NCBI GenBank assembly: GCA_031315995.1
Contig: JALDRG010000005.1
Coordinates: 62,001-126,000 of the forward strand
Length of the DNA stretch: 64,000 bases
Reading direction: 5' to 3'
From: Nitrospira sp.
Lineage (GTDB): Bacteria > Nitrospirota > Nitrospiria > Nitrospirales > Nitrospiraceae
Shown: piece by piece, positions 18,036 through 26,934 of the stretch
Numbering within the stretch: position 1 is the stretch's first letter
How the letters are laid out: the number at the start of each line of letters is the position of its first letter
Made by a program: the position numbers and the translations under genes
Notes under the pieces: model-generated
Databases searched by the model: none
Told to the model about the DNA's origin: nothing
The model's input: the letters and a program-made list of their open reading frames with translations, nothing else

Positions 18036-18962
18036 ATGGATTTGAGCGTGACTATCGCGGGAGTGAAGTTTCCCACCTGTTTCATGAATGCCTCCGGAGC
18101 ACTCTGTGTGACGCGGGAGGAATTGCTGGCACTGGGGCGTTCCCGCGCTGGTGCCATCGTCACCAAGTCGATGACCCTGGAGCCACGGCTCGGCAATCCC
18201 GAACCACGGTATTACGGCTTTCCGGGAGGGTCGATCAATTCCATGGGGCTTCCGAATCTCGGGTACCGGGCGTATGCGGAAATGATTCCCGAGCTGACTC
18301 AATTCGGGAAACCCGTTATCGCCAGTATTGCCGGCCTGTGCGAGGATGACTTTCTGACGATGGCGCGTGCGATCAATCAGGCTCGGCCCGATCTCATCGA
18401 AGTGAATCTTTCTTGTCCGAACATCCCCGGTAAGCCGCAGATCGCCTATGACCCTGTCGATTCGGAGCGTCTGCTCAAGCGGGTGCGGCCTCTGATTACG
18501 GTTCCGATGGGCGTGAAGTTGCCGCCCTATTTCGATCCCGCTCACCACGCGGTGATGGCTGAGGTGATTCGACGGTGCGAGGTCGATTATCTGAATTTGA
18601 TTAATTCTGTGGGAAACGGCCTTGTGGTGGATCCGAAACGCGACACCCCAGTCATCAGGCCAAAGGGTGGTTTCGGAGGGTTGGGAGGATCGTTGATCAA
18701 GCCGGTTGCCCTGGCCAATGTACGCGCCTTCTGGAAGTTGCTTGAAGGGCGGATCCCCATCATCGGAACCGGAGGGGTCGTGCAGGGGATCGATGCCTAT
18801 GAGCATCTGTTGTGCGGCGCATCGGCCGTCCAGGTCGGGACGGTGTTGGTCGAAGAAGGTGTAGGGGTGTTCGAGCGACTGGAACGTGAGCTGGCGGCTG
18901 AATTGTCCACGCGGGGCGCGCAGTCGATTCAGGAATGTCGGGGGAAACTAAAAGAGCTGTGA
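18036..18962 (+). CDS. pyrD: Dihydroorotate dehydrogenase, class 1A-like
   Basis: A 308-residue FMN enzyme that oxidises dihydroorotate to orotate in pyrimidine synthesis. The catalytic loop NLSCPNIPGKPQIAYD, with the active-site Cys, and the stretch GGSLIKPVALANVRAF resemble class 1A enzymes. These are cytosolic homodimers that pass electrons to fumarate; class 1B needs a PyrK partner and class 2 uses quinones. No pyrK is adjacent. ATG at 18036 has AAAGAAAGGA upstream; the open frame before it (from 17943) is not family-like. The subclass is a judgement from motifs. Confidence 0.9.
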   Translation: MDLSVTIAGVKFPTCFMNASGALCVTREELLALGRSRAGAIVTKSMTLEPRLGNPEPRYYGFPGGSINSMGLPNLGYRAYAEMIPELTQFGKPVIASIAGLCEDDFLTMARAINQARPDLIEVNLSCPNIPGKPQIAYDPVDSERLLKRVRPLITVPMGVKLPPYFDPAHHAVMAEVIRRCEVDYLNLINSVGNGLVVDPKRDTPVIRPKGGFGGLGGSLIKPVALANVRAFWKLLEGRIPIIGTGGVVQGIDAYEHLLCGASAVQVGTVLVEEGVGVFERLERELAAELSTRGAQSIQECRGKLKEL

Positions 18963-18970
18963 GCAAGGGA

Positions 18971-18998
18971 GCGCCGGTTTCGTCTATGGAACCGGCGC
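18971..18998. terminator. Hairpin between convergent pyrD and LuxR-type gene
   Basis: GCGCCGGTT (18971-18979) pairs perfectly with AACCGGCGC (18990-18998) across a 10-nt loop, between two genes that face each other. Neither side has a clear T-run, so it may be a weak bidirectional terminator. Confidence 0.4.
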
Positions 18999-19006
18999 CT
19001 GACGGT

Positions 19007-19342
19007 CTATCGAAAGGCGAAGTTTTTTGGGAGGAAGCCCTGCTGCAATGCCTGGCGCAATAGCTGCGCCACGTTGCGGACTTTCAATCGCCGCATGAGG
19101 TTGAAGCGATGTACCTCAACGGTTCGGACACTGATGGCCAGCCGACGGGCGATGTCACGGTTGGTATTCCCCTGCGACACCAATTTCAGAATTTCTTTCT
19201 GTCGAGGTGTGAGTCCGTCCGACCGTTTGTTGCGCGCTGGTGCCGGCTTGGCGAGTTTGACAGGTTTCCTCTTCTTGGTCGAGGAAGAGGCCTTGGAGAT
19301 CTTTGCGAGCTTTCTGGTTTGAGGTCGTTTGCGTAGTGCCAT
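19007..19342 (-). CDS. LuxR-type DNA-binding protein with basic N-terminal tail
   Basis: A 111-residue protein. The first 45 residues are very rich in Lys, Arg, Ala and Pro and look disordered. The rest is a GerE/LuxR helix-turn-helix: LTPRQKEILKLVSQGNTNRDIARRL, then ISVRTVEVHRFNLMRRL. There is no receiver or ligand domain, so it is an orphan regulator. The basic tail resembles histone-H1-like bacterial tails and may bind DNA non-specifically. I prefer ATG at 19342 over 19360. It is divergent from the 881-residue permease gene, with about 100 bp between the starts, and could regulate it. Confidence 0.85.
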   Translation of the reverse strand: MALRKRPQTRKLAKISKASSSTKKRKPVKLAKPAPARNKRSDGLTPRQKEILKLVSQGNTNRDIARRLAISVRTVEVHRFNLMRRLKVRNVAQLLRQALQQGFLPKNFAFR

Positions 19343-19440
19343 AAGGATTATGTACCCCAAATTCTACTGAACGTAATCTTAGCATATCTGGACAAATCTG
19401 TAAAAACAATTACTGGAGTCTTGCCCCGTCGAACCTGATC

Positions 19441-22086
19441 ATGTCGTGGATTTCCCCTACGTTATTCGGAGTCTGTGCTCGGCTTGGATGGACACATTTG
19501 TCCACTCATCCTGGTCGCACTCTCCTGACGATTATCGGCGTCGGGTTGGGGGTCGCGGCCACCATCGCTGTCCAGACGGCCAACGTGGATGTCCTGCGTT
19601 CATTCGAGGAGTCGGTCTTGACCGTGGCCGGCCCTGTCACGCTCGAGGTATCAGCCGGAGAGGCGGGGATGGACGAGCGGCTGATTGCCACCGTGCGGGA
19701 AGTCACGGGCGTCGATTCGGCCAGACCTGTCGTGGAAGTCGGTGTGCGAGTGGCCGACCGCCAGCAGTCGTTCCTGATTCTTGGTTTGGACCTACTGGAC
19801 GAGTTGAATACCGTGCAAGCGCGTCTCCCTGCGACGCTGGAGGCTCTGCAGCATCTTGGTGAGGGTGACGGAATGGATGCCCTCTTGGCCCCGAACGGAC
19901 TCCTGGTAGGGCAGGGGCTGGCCTCGGACCTGAACGTCGGACCAACGGGCGCGCTGGAGCTTGAGGTTGGTGGACGTAAGGTTTCCGTCTTGATCACGGC
20001 GGTGATGGGGCGTCAAGCCGGGAAGGTTTCAGCATGGGATCGTCTTGCAGTGATGGATATTGCTGCCGCCCAACGGACTTTCGGCTTGAATGGGCGGCTG
20101 GATCGTATCGACGTGGTGACGCAGCCCTCCTCGTCCGTCGAGCAGGTGTCGGAAGCGATCGCCCAGATCCTGCCGCCATCCGTCACGGTGCGACGTCCGA
20201 TCCAACGCAGCCGACAAGTCGAGTCCATGGTCGGTGCGTTCCAAATGAACCTCTCCGTGCTGAGCATGGTGGGGCTGCTGGTCGGGGTCTTCCTGATTTA
20301 CAACACCGTGTCTTTTACGGTGGCGCAACGTCGGCGGGAAGTGGGAATTCTGCGCGCGATCGGAATGTCGGAGCCTATGGTCGTCGGCCTGTTTCTTGCG
20401 GAGGCCGGGGTGTTCGGGGTGGCGGGAGGGGTGCTGGGTGGTGGCCTCGGTCTGGTGCTGGGGAATGTACTTGTCGGTTTGGTTGGCCGGACCATTCACG
20501 ATCTCTATGTTCCGATGGCCGACACGCCGAGAGCCTTCGGTCTCCCCTCCGGCTCTGTCCGACTGTTGATAGAAGCGATCGTAATTGGGAGCGGGGTGTC
20601 GGTCCTTGGCGCGGTGGGGCCCAGTCTGGATGCCGGTCGTACGATGGTGGTCGCTGCCCTGGCTCCAGGAGAATATGATGTCGCCCAGCGGGTACGCGCT
20701 GCCTCGCTAGGCCTCATGGGAGGGGCCTTGTTGCTGTTTGCCTTGGGCGCTACGTTTGCCGGACCGGTCGGCGGGGTCCCGGTCTTCGGATATCTGGCGA
20801 CGTTTTGTCTGCTTGCCGGTCTCTCTTGCTTGGTTCCGATATTGATGCAGTGGGTCTGTCGTACGCGAGAGCTGGGCGCCTCTTCCCCCGCACCTTCATT
20901 GGGTGGCGCCATTCGCCACATTGCGAGAGAGCAGACCACGCGGGGGATGGGGAGGAACGCGGTCACCGTGTCGGCGTTTCTCGTCGGTGTCGCCATTATG
21001 GTCGGGGTGATGGTGATGATCCGGAGTTTTCGTGACACGGTCGAGATCTGGATCGATCAGACCGTGACGGCGGATTTCATCGTGGCCCCGGCCGGGTGGC
21101 CGCATGTAGTTCGCGGCGGGACGTCGGCCCAGGTGCTTCCTGGTGTCTGGCGAGCCCGCTTGGCCCGTACAGCGCATGCGACGGCGGTCGATGTATACCG
21201 GGATGTGCGTATTGACCTGGATGGGCGACCGACTGCCTTGGTATCCAGAGATGTAGCGCTCCATGCCGCCCGGAGTCGATATCTGTTTCTCGAAGGCGAA
21301 TCGGCGATGATCCTGACTCGTGTCGCCGCCGGGGAAGGTGCGATCATTTCCGAGGTGGTGGCCAATTCCCTGCAGGTCGCCAAGGGGAGTCGGTTGTCCA
21401 TTCCGACGCCGATGGGGCCGAAATCGTTGATGGTTCTGGGAGTCTTTTACGACTATGCCACCGATGGTGGGAAGATCGTCATCGACAGGTCTTTGTATAG
21501 AGAATGGTGGAACGACGATGGCGTGACGGTGTTTCCCGTCTATGCCGAGCCGGGAGCCGATTTAGAACAGACCAGAACCGCGCTTCTCGAAACCTTGGCC
21601 GAAGAATCCCGCGGGACTCTGTTGCCGACCGTGTTGAGTAATGGAGAGTTGCGTCGCGAAATTCTTCGAATTTTTGACCGGACGTTCACATTGACCTATG
21701 TGTTGGAAGCTATCGCGGTGATTATTGCCATGCTGGGGATCATCAATACATTGGTCACGTCGGTGGTTGAGCGGCGTCGCGAATTAGCCACGTTGCAAGC
21801 CCTCGGCAGCAGCCGGGGACAAATTACTGCCTTGATTCTCTGGGAGGCCGGGTATCTGGGGGTCCTGGGAACGGCGATGGGATTATTCGGTGGTCTTGCC
21901 CTTGCGTGGATTTTGATCAGGGTCATCAACCGCCAGTCATTCGGTTGGACGATCCAGGTCTCATGGCCCCTGGGTTTGATGGCAGAAGTGGCCGCCCTGG
22001 CCTTCTTCGCTTCGCTCCTCGCCGGATTCTGGCCGGCTCGTTGGGCGTCCCGGCAACCGTTGGTTGAGGGGCTCCGTTACGAATGA
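19441..22086 (+). CDS. Large ABC transporter permease with two FtsX domains
   Basis: An 881-residue inner-membrane protein. After an N-terminal helix (about 20-40) and a periplasmic domain come three helices starting near FQMNLSVLSMVGLLVGVFLI. A second helix set starts near residue 420, a second periplasmic domain follows, and a C-terminal FtsX unit ends with PLVEGLRYE. This is the duplicated MacB_PCD-FtsX layout of the YbbP/LolCE-like group, which works with a LolD/YbbA-type ATPase. The ATPase at 17153 is the natural candidate. Such systems extract or move lipids and lipoproteins; the substrate here is unknown. Its last 10 bp overlap the end of bioB on the other strand. Confidence 0.9.
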   Translation: MSWISPTLFGVCARLGWTHLSTHPGRTLLTIIGVGLGVAATIAVQTANVDVLRSFEESVLTVAGPVTLEVSAGEAGMDERLIATVREVTGVDSARPVVEVGVRVADRQQSFLILGLDLLDELNTVQARLPATLEALQHLGEGDGMDALLAPNGLLVGQGLASDLNVGPTGALELEVGGRKVSVLITAVMGRQAGKVSAWDRLAVMDIAAAQRTFGLNGRLDRIDVVTQPSSSVEQVSEAIAQILPPSVTVRRPIQRSRQVESMVGAFQMNLSVLSMVGLLVGVFLIYNTVSFTVAQRRREVGILRAIGMSEPMVVGLFLAEAGVFGVAGGVLGGGLGLVLGNVLVGLVGRTIHDLYVPMADTPRAFGLPSGSVRLLIEAIVIGSGVSVLGAVGPSLDAGRTMVVAALAPGEYDVAQRVRAASLGLMGGALLLFALGATFAGPVGGVPVFGYLATFCLLAGLSCLVPILMQWVCRTRELGASSPAPSLGGAIRHIAREQTTRGMGRNAVTVSAFLVGVAIMVGVMVMIRSFRDTVEIWIDQTVTADFIVAPAGWPHVVRGGTSAQVLPGVWRARLARTAHATAVDVYRDVRIDLDGRPTALVSRDVALHAARSRYLFLEGESAMILTRVAAGEGAIISEVVANSLQVAKGSRLSIPTPMGPKSLMVLGVFYDYATDGGKIVIDRSLYREWWNDDGVTVFPVYAEPGADLEQTRTALLETLAEESRGTLLPTVLSNGELRREILRIFDRTFTLTYVLEAIAVIIAMLGIINTLVTSVVERRRELATLQALGSSRGQITALILWEAGYLGVLGTAMGLFGGLALAWILIRVINRQSFGWTIQVSWPLGLMAEVAALAFFASLLAGFWPARWASRQPLVEGLRYE

Positions 22087-23111
22087 AGGCCGACGACGGG
22101 CTCAGACGTAGGGATTGATCCTTGCGTGGTGGGGAGGGCGTCTACCTGGATCTCGAAGCCCAGATCCTCGATCATCCGCCACACTTCTGCGGCCGGCTGT
22201 CCTGGTGTGGTCAGATACCCGTTCACAAACACGGAATCCGCTGGATAGAGCGCAAGTGGCTGCAAACTACGCAGATTGTGCTCTCGGCCTCCGGCGATAC
22301 GAATCTCTGTTCTGGGGTGCAGCAGCCGGAAGAGGCACAGGGCCTTCAGGCATCGTTGTGGCGTGAGCGGCGCACAATGTTCCATCGGTGTGCCTGCTGC
22401 CGGGTGAAGGGTGTTGATGGGAATCGAGTCCGGCTTGACCTCTCGGAGGGCCAACGCGAGATCGATCAGGTCCTCATCGCTTTCTCCCATTCCCACAATG
22501 CCACCGGAACAAATTTCGAGTCCGGCGGTCCGAGCATGCCGGATGGTGGCGAGACGGTCCTGAAAGGTGTGTGTCGTGCAAATCTCGGGGTGATAGGCTT
22601 CGCTCGTGTTCAGGTTGTGGTTGATCCGATCAACGCCGGCAGCCTTCAGATCTTTTGCTTGACGTTCATTGAGGAGTCCCAGGGAGCAGCAGATCTGAAT
22701 CGGCACTTCCTGCTTGATGGACCGCACGGCGGAGGCGATATCGGCAATCTCGCGATCCAGTGGGCTGCGTCCGCTGATCACGATGCAGTACCGTTGTGCC
22801 TTGGCGGCGGCGGCCCGGCGAGCGCCCGTGACCATTTGATCTTGAGGGAGCAGGCCGTAGCGCTCAATCGGGGCGGTCGAAATGGAGGATTGGGAGCAGT
22901 AACCGCAGTCTTCCTGGCAGGCGCCGCTCTTGGCATTCAACAGCATTTGCAGACGAACAGTCTTGCCGAAGTAACGTTCACGGACCGTGAAGGCCGCCTG
23001 TAGCAGTTCCAGCAGTCGGGAGTCCGGAGTTTGCAACACGGCGAGGCATTCCTCTTGAGTGAGTAATTCGTCCCGCAAGGCCTTGCCGGCCAGAATTGTA
23101 AAATCAGTCAT
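22077..23111 (-). CDS. bioB: Biotin synthase
   Basis: A 344-residue radical-SAM enzyme that inserts sulfur into dethiobiotin. The 4Fe-4S cluster motif is Cys65-x3-Cys69-x2-Cys72, followed by the GxIxGxGE-like IVGMGES stretch. The PINTLHPAAGTPME and IRIAGGRE motifs are typical of BioB, the latter carrying the Arg that binds the second cluster. The protein acts in the cytoplasm at the last step of biotin synthesis. No other bio gene is adjacent. The gene is convergent with the permease and overlaps its end by 10 bp, so there is no room for a terminator between them. Confidence 0.95.
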   Translation of the reverse strand: MTDFTILAGKALRDELLTQEECLAVLQTPDSRLLELLQAAFTVRERYFGKTVRLQMLLNAKSGACQEDCGYCSQSSISTAPIERYGLLPQDQMVTGARRAAAAKAQRYCIVISGRSPLDREIADIASAVRSIKQEVPIQICCSLGLLNERQAKDLKAAGVDRINHNLNTSEAYHPEICTTHTFQDRLATIRHARTAGLEICSGGIVGMGESDEDLIDLALALREVKPDSIPINTLHPAAGTPMEHCAPLTPQRCLKALCLFRLLHPRTEIRIAGGREHNLRSLQPLALYPADSVFVNGYLTTPGQPAAEVWRMIEDLGFEIQVDALPTTQGSIPTSEPVVGLHS

Positions 23112-23215
23112 GCCCGCTACTCCTCGAAAAGAAAGGTCGAACGTTGACTCCCGATCGGTGTGCCCGTTGGCGGAGGCCAGCCCCGTCTGTGAAAAGAAAA
23201 AATGGCGGGGAAACC

Positions 23216-24616
23216 CTACACGGTTTCAAATGGAGATGCAATGCCTTGGTAGGGGACGGACGGGATTCGCGAGGCCTGGCCGTTTGGATCGGCATCGGAT
23301 TGGTTCGCGTCACGCCAGGGGAGGACGACGTAGGTGTTCCAGCGGCCGCATCGTCGGCAGCGGCCGGACCATTCGGCCAACTCATGGTGGCAGTGGGTGC
23401 ATTGGTAGGGCACTACGACCCGTTTCTTGAAGCCCAGGGCTTTTTTCAGTTCCGCCACGGCCTCGTCCATGTGCTGCTTACGCAGGTACAGGTTGGCCAT
23501 GATTTTGTGGTAGTCAACGAGCTGCTCGTGCGTACCATCCAGAGTCGAGAGCACGTCGTAAGCTTCATCGACCATTTCGAGTCGATAGTAGAGTTTCCCG
23601 AGATAGAACCGGATCACGGCATTGTGGGGGTCTTGCTGGAGGGCCTCCTGGTAGACACGGATGATTTCGTCGGGCTCTCCAAGCTCGAGAAAGAGTTCTT
23701 CCAAGCGATGAAGGATGATGACGCTACGGGTCTTGGCATAAATTTTCTTGAGAATTTCGACCGCGTTTTTCGTTTTCCCCTCACGGACCAGAATCTCCCC
23801 GAGACCGATGTAGGCAGGCAAGAACGTCCGATCTTTTTTGATCGCTCCCCGGAAGTAACGGCGGGCCTTGTCCGGGTGCCCGCGCTCCAGAAGTTGTCGT
23901 CCGACTTCATACATGCACCCGATGAGGAGATTCGCTTCGGTCCGGCGTTCGCTTTCAGCTAAATTGGCCTTGATCAAACGGTGTTGGATCTCGAGAGCAT
24001 CGCTCCATTTCTCCAGCCTGATCTGTAGATCGCGTTTGCGGATCAAGGCCATCAAGTTGTCCGGCTCGATGCGAAGGATGTTCTGGAGTGTTTGGAGGGC
24101 GTCTTCATATCGCCGGGCTCCTTCCAGATCTTTGGCCAGTTCGAGCAGGACTTCCGCGTTGTGTTCTTCGATGCGATGGGCTTGCTGGTGAAGGCGGATC
24201 GCCTCCGTGAAGTTGCCTTCTGAACGGTAAATGTTCCCGAGCCAGAGCAACGAATCCGTCCGATTGGGATCGATCACCAGGGCGCGTTCAAAGAGACTCA
24301 CGGCATCGGCGGTCCGCTTGGACATGAAGGCGTGGGTCCCGTCCCGATGGAGGGCATCGACCTTTTCTTTGCGACGGACGAGGCGATTCGTGCGCCAATT
24401 CATGAATACATGGGAAGTCTCTTTGACCGTGACGATGAGGGCCACTAGTGTGGCGCCCAGAGCCATCGAGAACAACACCAATGACACGGGATTCAGCTCG
24501 AATAGAGCGTCCGGTCCTGTACGAACCGTAATGGTGCCGGGGTTCAGTTCACGAAAATAGCTGTAGAGAAAGATGCCGACGCTGACGAGGAAGATGGTGG
24601 AGAGGAGCCGAAACAT
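23216..24616 (-). CDS. LapA-like membrane domain fused to LapB-like TPR/rubredoxin protein
   Basis: A 466-residue protein. Residues 1-85 hold two membrane helices separated by a short polar loop (NPGTITVRTGPDALFELNP) and followed by a basic stretch, the layout of LapA (DUF1049). Residues 90-420 are tandem TPR repeats, for example HAFMSKRTADAVSLFERAL. The C-terminus has CTHCHHELAEWSGRCRRCGRW, two CxxC knuckles like the rubredoxin-type module of LapB/YciM. In E. coli LapB, with LapA, controls LpxC degradation by FtsH and so lipopolysaccharide level. I infer a single-chain equivalent. The gene is upstream of bioB and downstream of rsfS on the same strand. Confidence 0.75.
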   Translation of the reverse strand: MFRLLSTIFLVSVGIFLYSYFRELNPGTITVRTGPDALFELNPVSLVLFSMALGATLVALIVTVKETSHVFMNWRTNRLVRRKEKVDALHRDGTHAFMSKRTADAVSLFERALVIDPNRTDSLLWLGNIYRSEGNFTEAIRLHQQAHRIEEHNAEVLLELAKDLEGARRYEDALQTLQNILRIEPDNLMALIRKRDLQIRLEKWSDALEIQHRLIKANLAESERRTEANLLIGCMYEVGRQLLERGHPDKARRYFRGAIKKDRTFLPAYIGLGEILVREGKTKNAVEILKKIYAKTRSVIILHRLEELFLELGEPDEIIRVYQEALQQDPHNAVIRFYLGKLYYRLEMVDEAYDVLSTLDGTHEQLVDYHKIMANLYLRKQHMDEAVAELKKALGFKKRVVVPYQCTHCHHELAEWSGRCRRCGRWNTYVVLPWRDANQSDADPNGQASRIPSVPYQGIASPFETV

Positions 24617-24617
24617 G

Positions 24618-25040
24618 CTAGACCCGTTTCCGGGTGCGCGCCGGACGGGCTGTGGTGCGTGTCGGAGGAGCGGCTTTCACGGGCCGCTCTTCCGGCAATC
24701 GAACCTGTCCTGCGTCGCCCCACAGTCGTTCGAGGGCGTAGTGTTCGCGAATATTCTTCTGGAAGATGTGGACGATGACGTCACCAAAGTCCATGACGAC
24801 CCACTTGGCTGATGAGGCGCCCTCTATGCTGAGCGGCGGGTGCCCTTGGGCCTTAAGCACGTCGCCGACATGGTCCGCCATTGCCCGCGCTTGTCGCTCC
24901 GATTCCCCGGAACCGATGACCAGGTAGTCGGCCACAGAGGTCAGTTTGGCGATGTGCAGGATGAGGACATCGGTGGCCTTCTTGTCCAGGATGGCGCTAG
25001 CCACCGCGAGAGCCTTAGCCTTTGTGTCAGATGCGCTCAC
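24618..25040 (-). CDS. rsfS: Ribosomal silencing factor RsfS
   Basis: A 140-residue protein of the Iojap/RsfS family, which binds ribosomal protein uL14 on the large subunit and blocks subunit joining when nutrients are scarce. Recognisable stretches are DYLVIGSGESERQARAMAD, WVVMDFGDVIVHIF and REHYALERLWGDA. A basic, Pro-rich tail of about 25 residues extends beyond the usual end. The start overlaps the end of nadD by 14 bp, a pairing seen in many bacteria, which implies coupled translation. The LapB-like gene starts 2 bp after its stop codon. Confidence 0.95.
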   Translation of the reverse strand: MSASDTKAKALAVASAILDKKATDVLILHIAKLTSVADYLVIGSGESERQARAMADHVGDVLKAQGHPPLSIEGASSAKWVVMDFGDVIVHIFQKNIREHYALERLWGDAGQVRLPEERPVKAAPPTRTTARPARTRKRV

Positions 25041-25707
25041 CGTCCTCCCTGTATAACCCCTCGCGAAGTATATAGGATTCGACCAGGGGGGGCAACAGAT
25101 TTGCCAGAGAGCGGCCCTCGTGCACCCTGTTTCTGATCTCGGAGGCAGAGATGTCGCAGGGGGGGACTCGCAAGAATGTTACTGTTCCGCCGTTTGGGAG
25201 GGCCACGTCGGCTCGTTCTTGGGCCGCGGCATCCAACGCGATCAAAGTTTTGTTCGAAACGTCATGCAGGAGGGGCATAGAGGCGACGGCGAGAAAGGCG
25301 ACGGATGGCCTTGAGATGACGACGAAATGACAGATCTTGAGCAGGGTGTCGGCTTCCTTCCAGGAGGGTAGGTCCAAAAATGCATCCAATCCGATGATGA
25401 AGGATAGGGTGGTGTCCGGCCCGTATTCCTGTTGAATCGCGCGGACGGTGTCGATTGAATAGGATTTGCCGGAACGGCGGAGTTCAATGTCCGTGATGGC
25501 GAATCCGGGAATGTCCTGAACGGCGAGTTGGACCATTCGGTATCGGTGTACTGCCGCGGCCAGCGAGCCGGGTCGCTTATGCGGGGGATCACCGGTTGGA
25601 ATGAAAAGGACGCGGTCCAACTGTAGGAGTTGCCGGGCGGCGTGGGCAATCGAGAGATGGCACCGATGGATGGGATTAAAACTTCCGCCCAAGAGTCCCA
25701 GGCGCAT
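25027..25707 (-). CDS. nadD: Nicotinate-nucleotide adenylyltransferase NadD
   Basis: A 226-residue enzyme that adenylates nicotinate mononucleotide in NAD synthesis. The nucleotide-binding start GLLGGSFNPIH is clear, and the C-terminal DISASEIRNRV stretch fits the ISSTxIR signature. The usual [HT]xGH motif reads HRCH, with Cys in place of Gly, which is unusual. ATG at 25707 (MRLGLLGG) is the family start; the frame extends to 25785. It is upstream of rsfS and downstream of proB on the same strand. It functions together with nadA at 2839. Confidence 0.92.
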   Translation of the reverse strand: MRLGLLGGSFNPIHRCHLSIAHAARQLLQLDRVLFIPTGDPPHKRPGSLAAAVHRYRMVQLAVQDIPGFAITDIELRRSGKSYSIDTVRAIQQEYGPDTTLSFIIGLDAFLDLPSWKEADTLLKICHFVVISRPSVAFLAVASMPLLHDVSNKTLIALDAAAQERADVALPNGGTVTFLRVPPCDISASEIRNRVHEGRSLANLLPPLVESYILREGLYREDGERI

Positions 25708-25812
25708 GCGTAACGGGCTCCATGCAAACGGCCGATGGTATACGGCGAATCGGTGTGGGTCTCGGATGCTCGTGCATCCTCGCACGAGTCATGGACATGT
25801 TTCGTGAATTGG

Positions 25813-26934
25813 CTAGAGGATCACCAAATTGTCGCGGTGAATGACCTCTTCATACTCCTGGAGACCAGGGATTTTTTGGATATCGACTGTCTTGAGACCT
25901 TTGATGCGGCTCAAGATCGTGGAAGAGAAGTTGACCAGGCCTTTGGCGCATTCCTTCCCGTCAGGACCGGCGCAGGTCACCGGATCGCCGGCTTCGAAGT
26001 GGCCGGTAATATCGAGGATACCCGATGCTAAGAGGCTTTTTCCGTTCCGCACCAGCGCCTCGACGGCGCCTTGATCCAATTGCACATGGCCGCGAGGGCG
26101 CAAGGTAAACGCAATCCAGTGCTTCCGGCTGGTCATTCGTCGTTCGCGGGCGAGGAACAGGCTGCCTCCGGGTGCTCCGACGAGGACATCCGGGAGTAAT
26201 CGTGCCTGTGTTCCGTTCAAGATCAAGGTTGCCACGCCGTACTCCCCCACCTTCTTGGCGGCGCGTACCTTGGTGGCCATGCCGCCCGTGCCCTCAAAGG
26301 TGGAAGGCATGCCGGCCCGTTGTTCGATGTCTGCCGTAATTTCCTGAATCAGCGGAATCAATGAAGCGGCTGGATCCCTGCGAGGGTCGGCGGTAAAGAG
26401 CCCGTCAACGTCCGAGAGGATGACCAGTAGGTCGGCATCGACAAGGTGCGCGACTTGAGCCGCCAGGGTATCGTTGTCACCCACGCGGAGTTCTTCGACC
26501 GCGACCGTATCGTTTTCGTTGATGATCGGAATCACCCCGAACTTGATCAGGGTGGTGAGGGTGTGCCGGGCGTTGAGAAACCGTCGACGATCGGCGAGGT
26601 CTTGATGGGTGAGGAGGACTTGCGCAACATGAAGCGTTAGCCGCTCAAAGGCTTTTTCATAGGCCCACATGAGGTGGCTTTGGCCGACGGCGGCTGCGGC
26701 TTGCTTGATCGGTAGGCTCTTTGGGTATTCGCGCAACCCGAGTTTCTTGATGCCGGAAACGACCGCGCCCGATGACACGATCAGCACTTCGCGCCCCTGA
26801 GCTCGCACCTCGGCGATTTCGCTGGCGAGCCGCTCAATGCGTTCGTTGCTCAGGCCGGATTCACGCGAGGCGACCAGGCTGCTCCCGATCTTGATGACGA
26901 CGCGTTTGGCCTGTCTTAGGAGTTCGTCTCGCAC
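25813..26934 (-). CDS. proB: Glutamate 5-kinase with PUA domain
   Basis: The first enzyme of proline synthesis, phosphorylating glutamate. The amino-acid-kinase domain has VVIKIGSSLV at the start, IVSSGAV, INENDTVAVEEL and LLVILSDVDGLF. A C-terminal PUA domain lies at about 270-370 (ASGILDITGHFEAGDPV). GTG at 26934 would give 373 residues and overlap the obgE stop by 19 bp. The frame is open to an ATG at 26982, but that would extend far into obgE. No proA is adjacent. Confidence 0.93.
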   Translation of the reverse strand: MRDELLRQAKRVVIKIGSSLVASRESGLSNERIERLASEIAEVRAQGREVLIVSSGAVVSGIKKLGLREYPKSLPIKQAAAAVGQSHLMWAYEKAFERLTLHVAQVLLTHQDLADRRRFLNARHTLTTLIKFGVIPIINENDTVAVEELRVGDNDTLAAQVAHLVDADLLVILSDVDGLFTADPRRDPAASLIPLIQEITADIEQRAGMPSTFEGTGGMATKVRAAKKVGEYGVATLILNGTQARLLPDVLVGAPGGSLFLARERRMTSRKHWIAFTLRPRGHVQLDQGAVEALVRNGKSLLASGILDITGHFEAGDPVTCAGPDGKECAKGLVNFSSTILSRIKGLKTVDIQKIPGLQEYEEVIHRDNLVIL

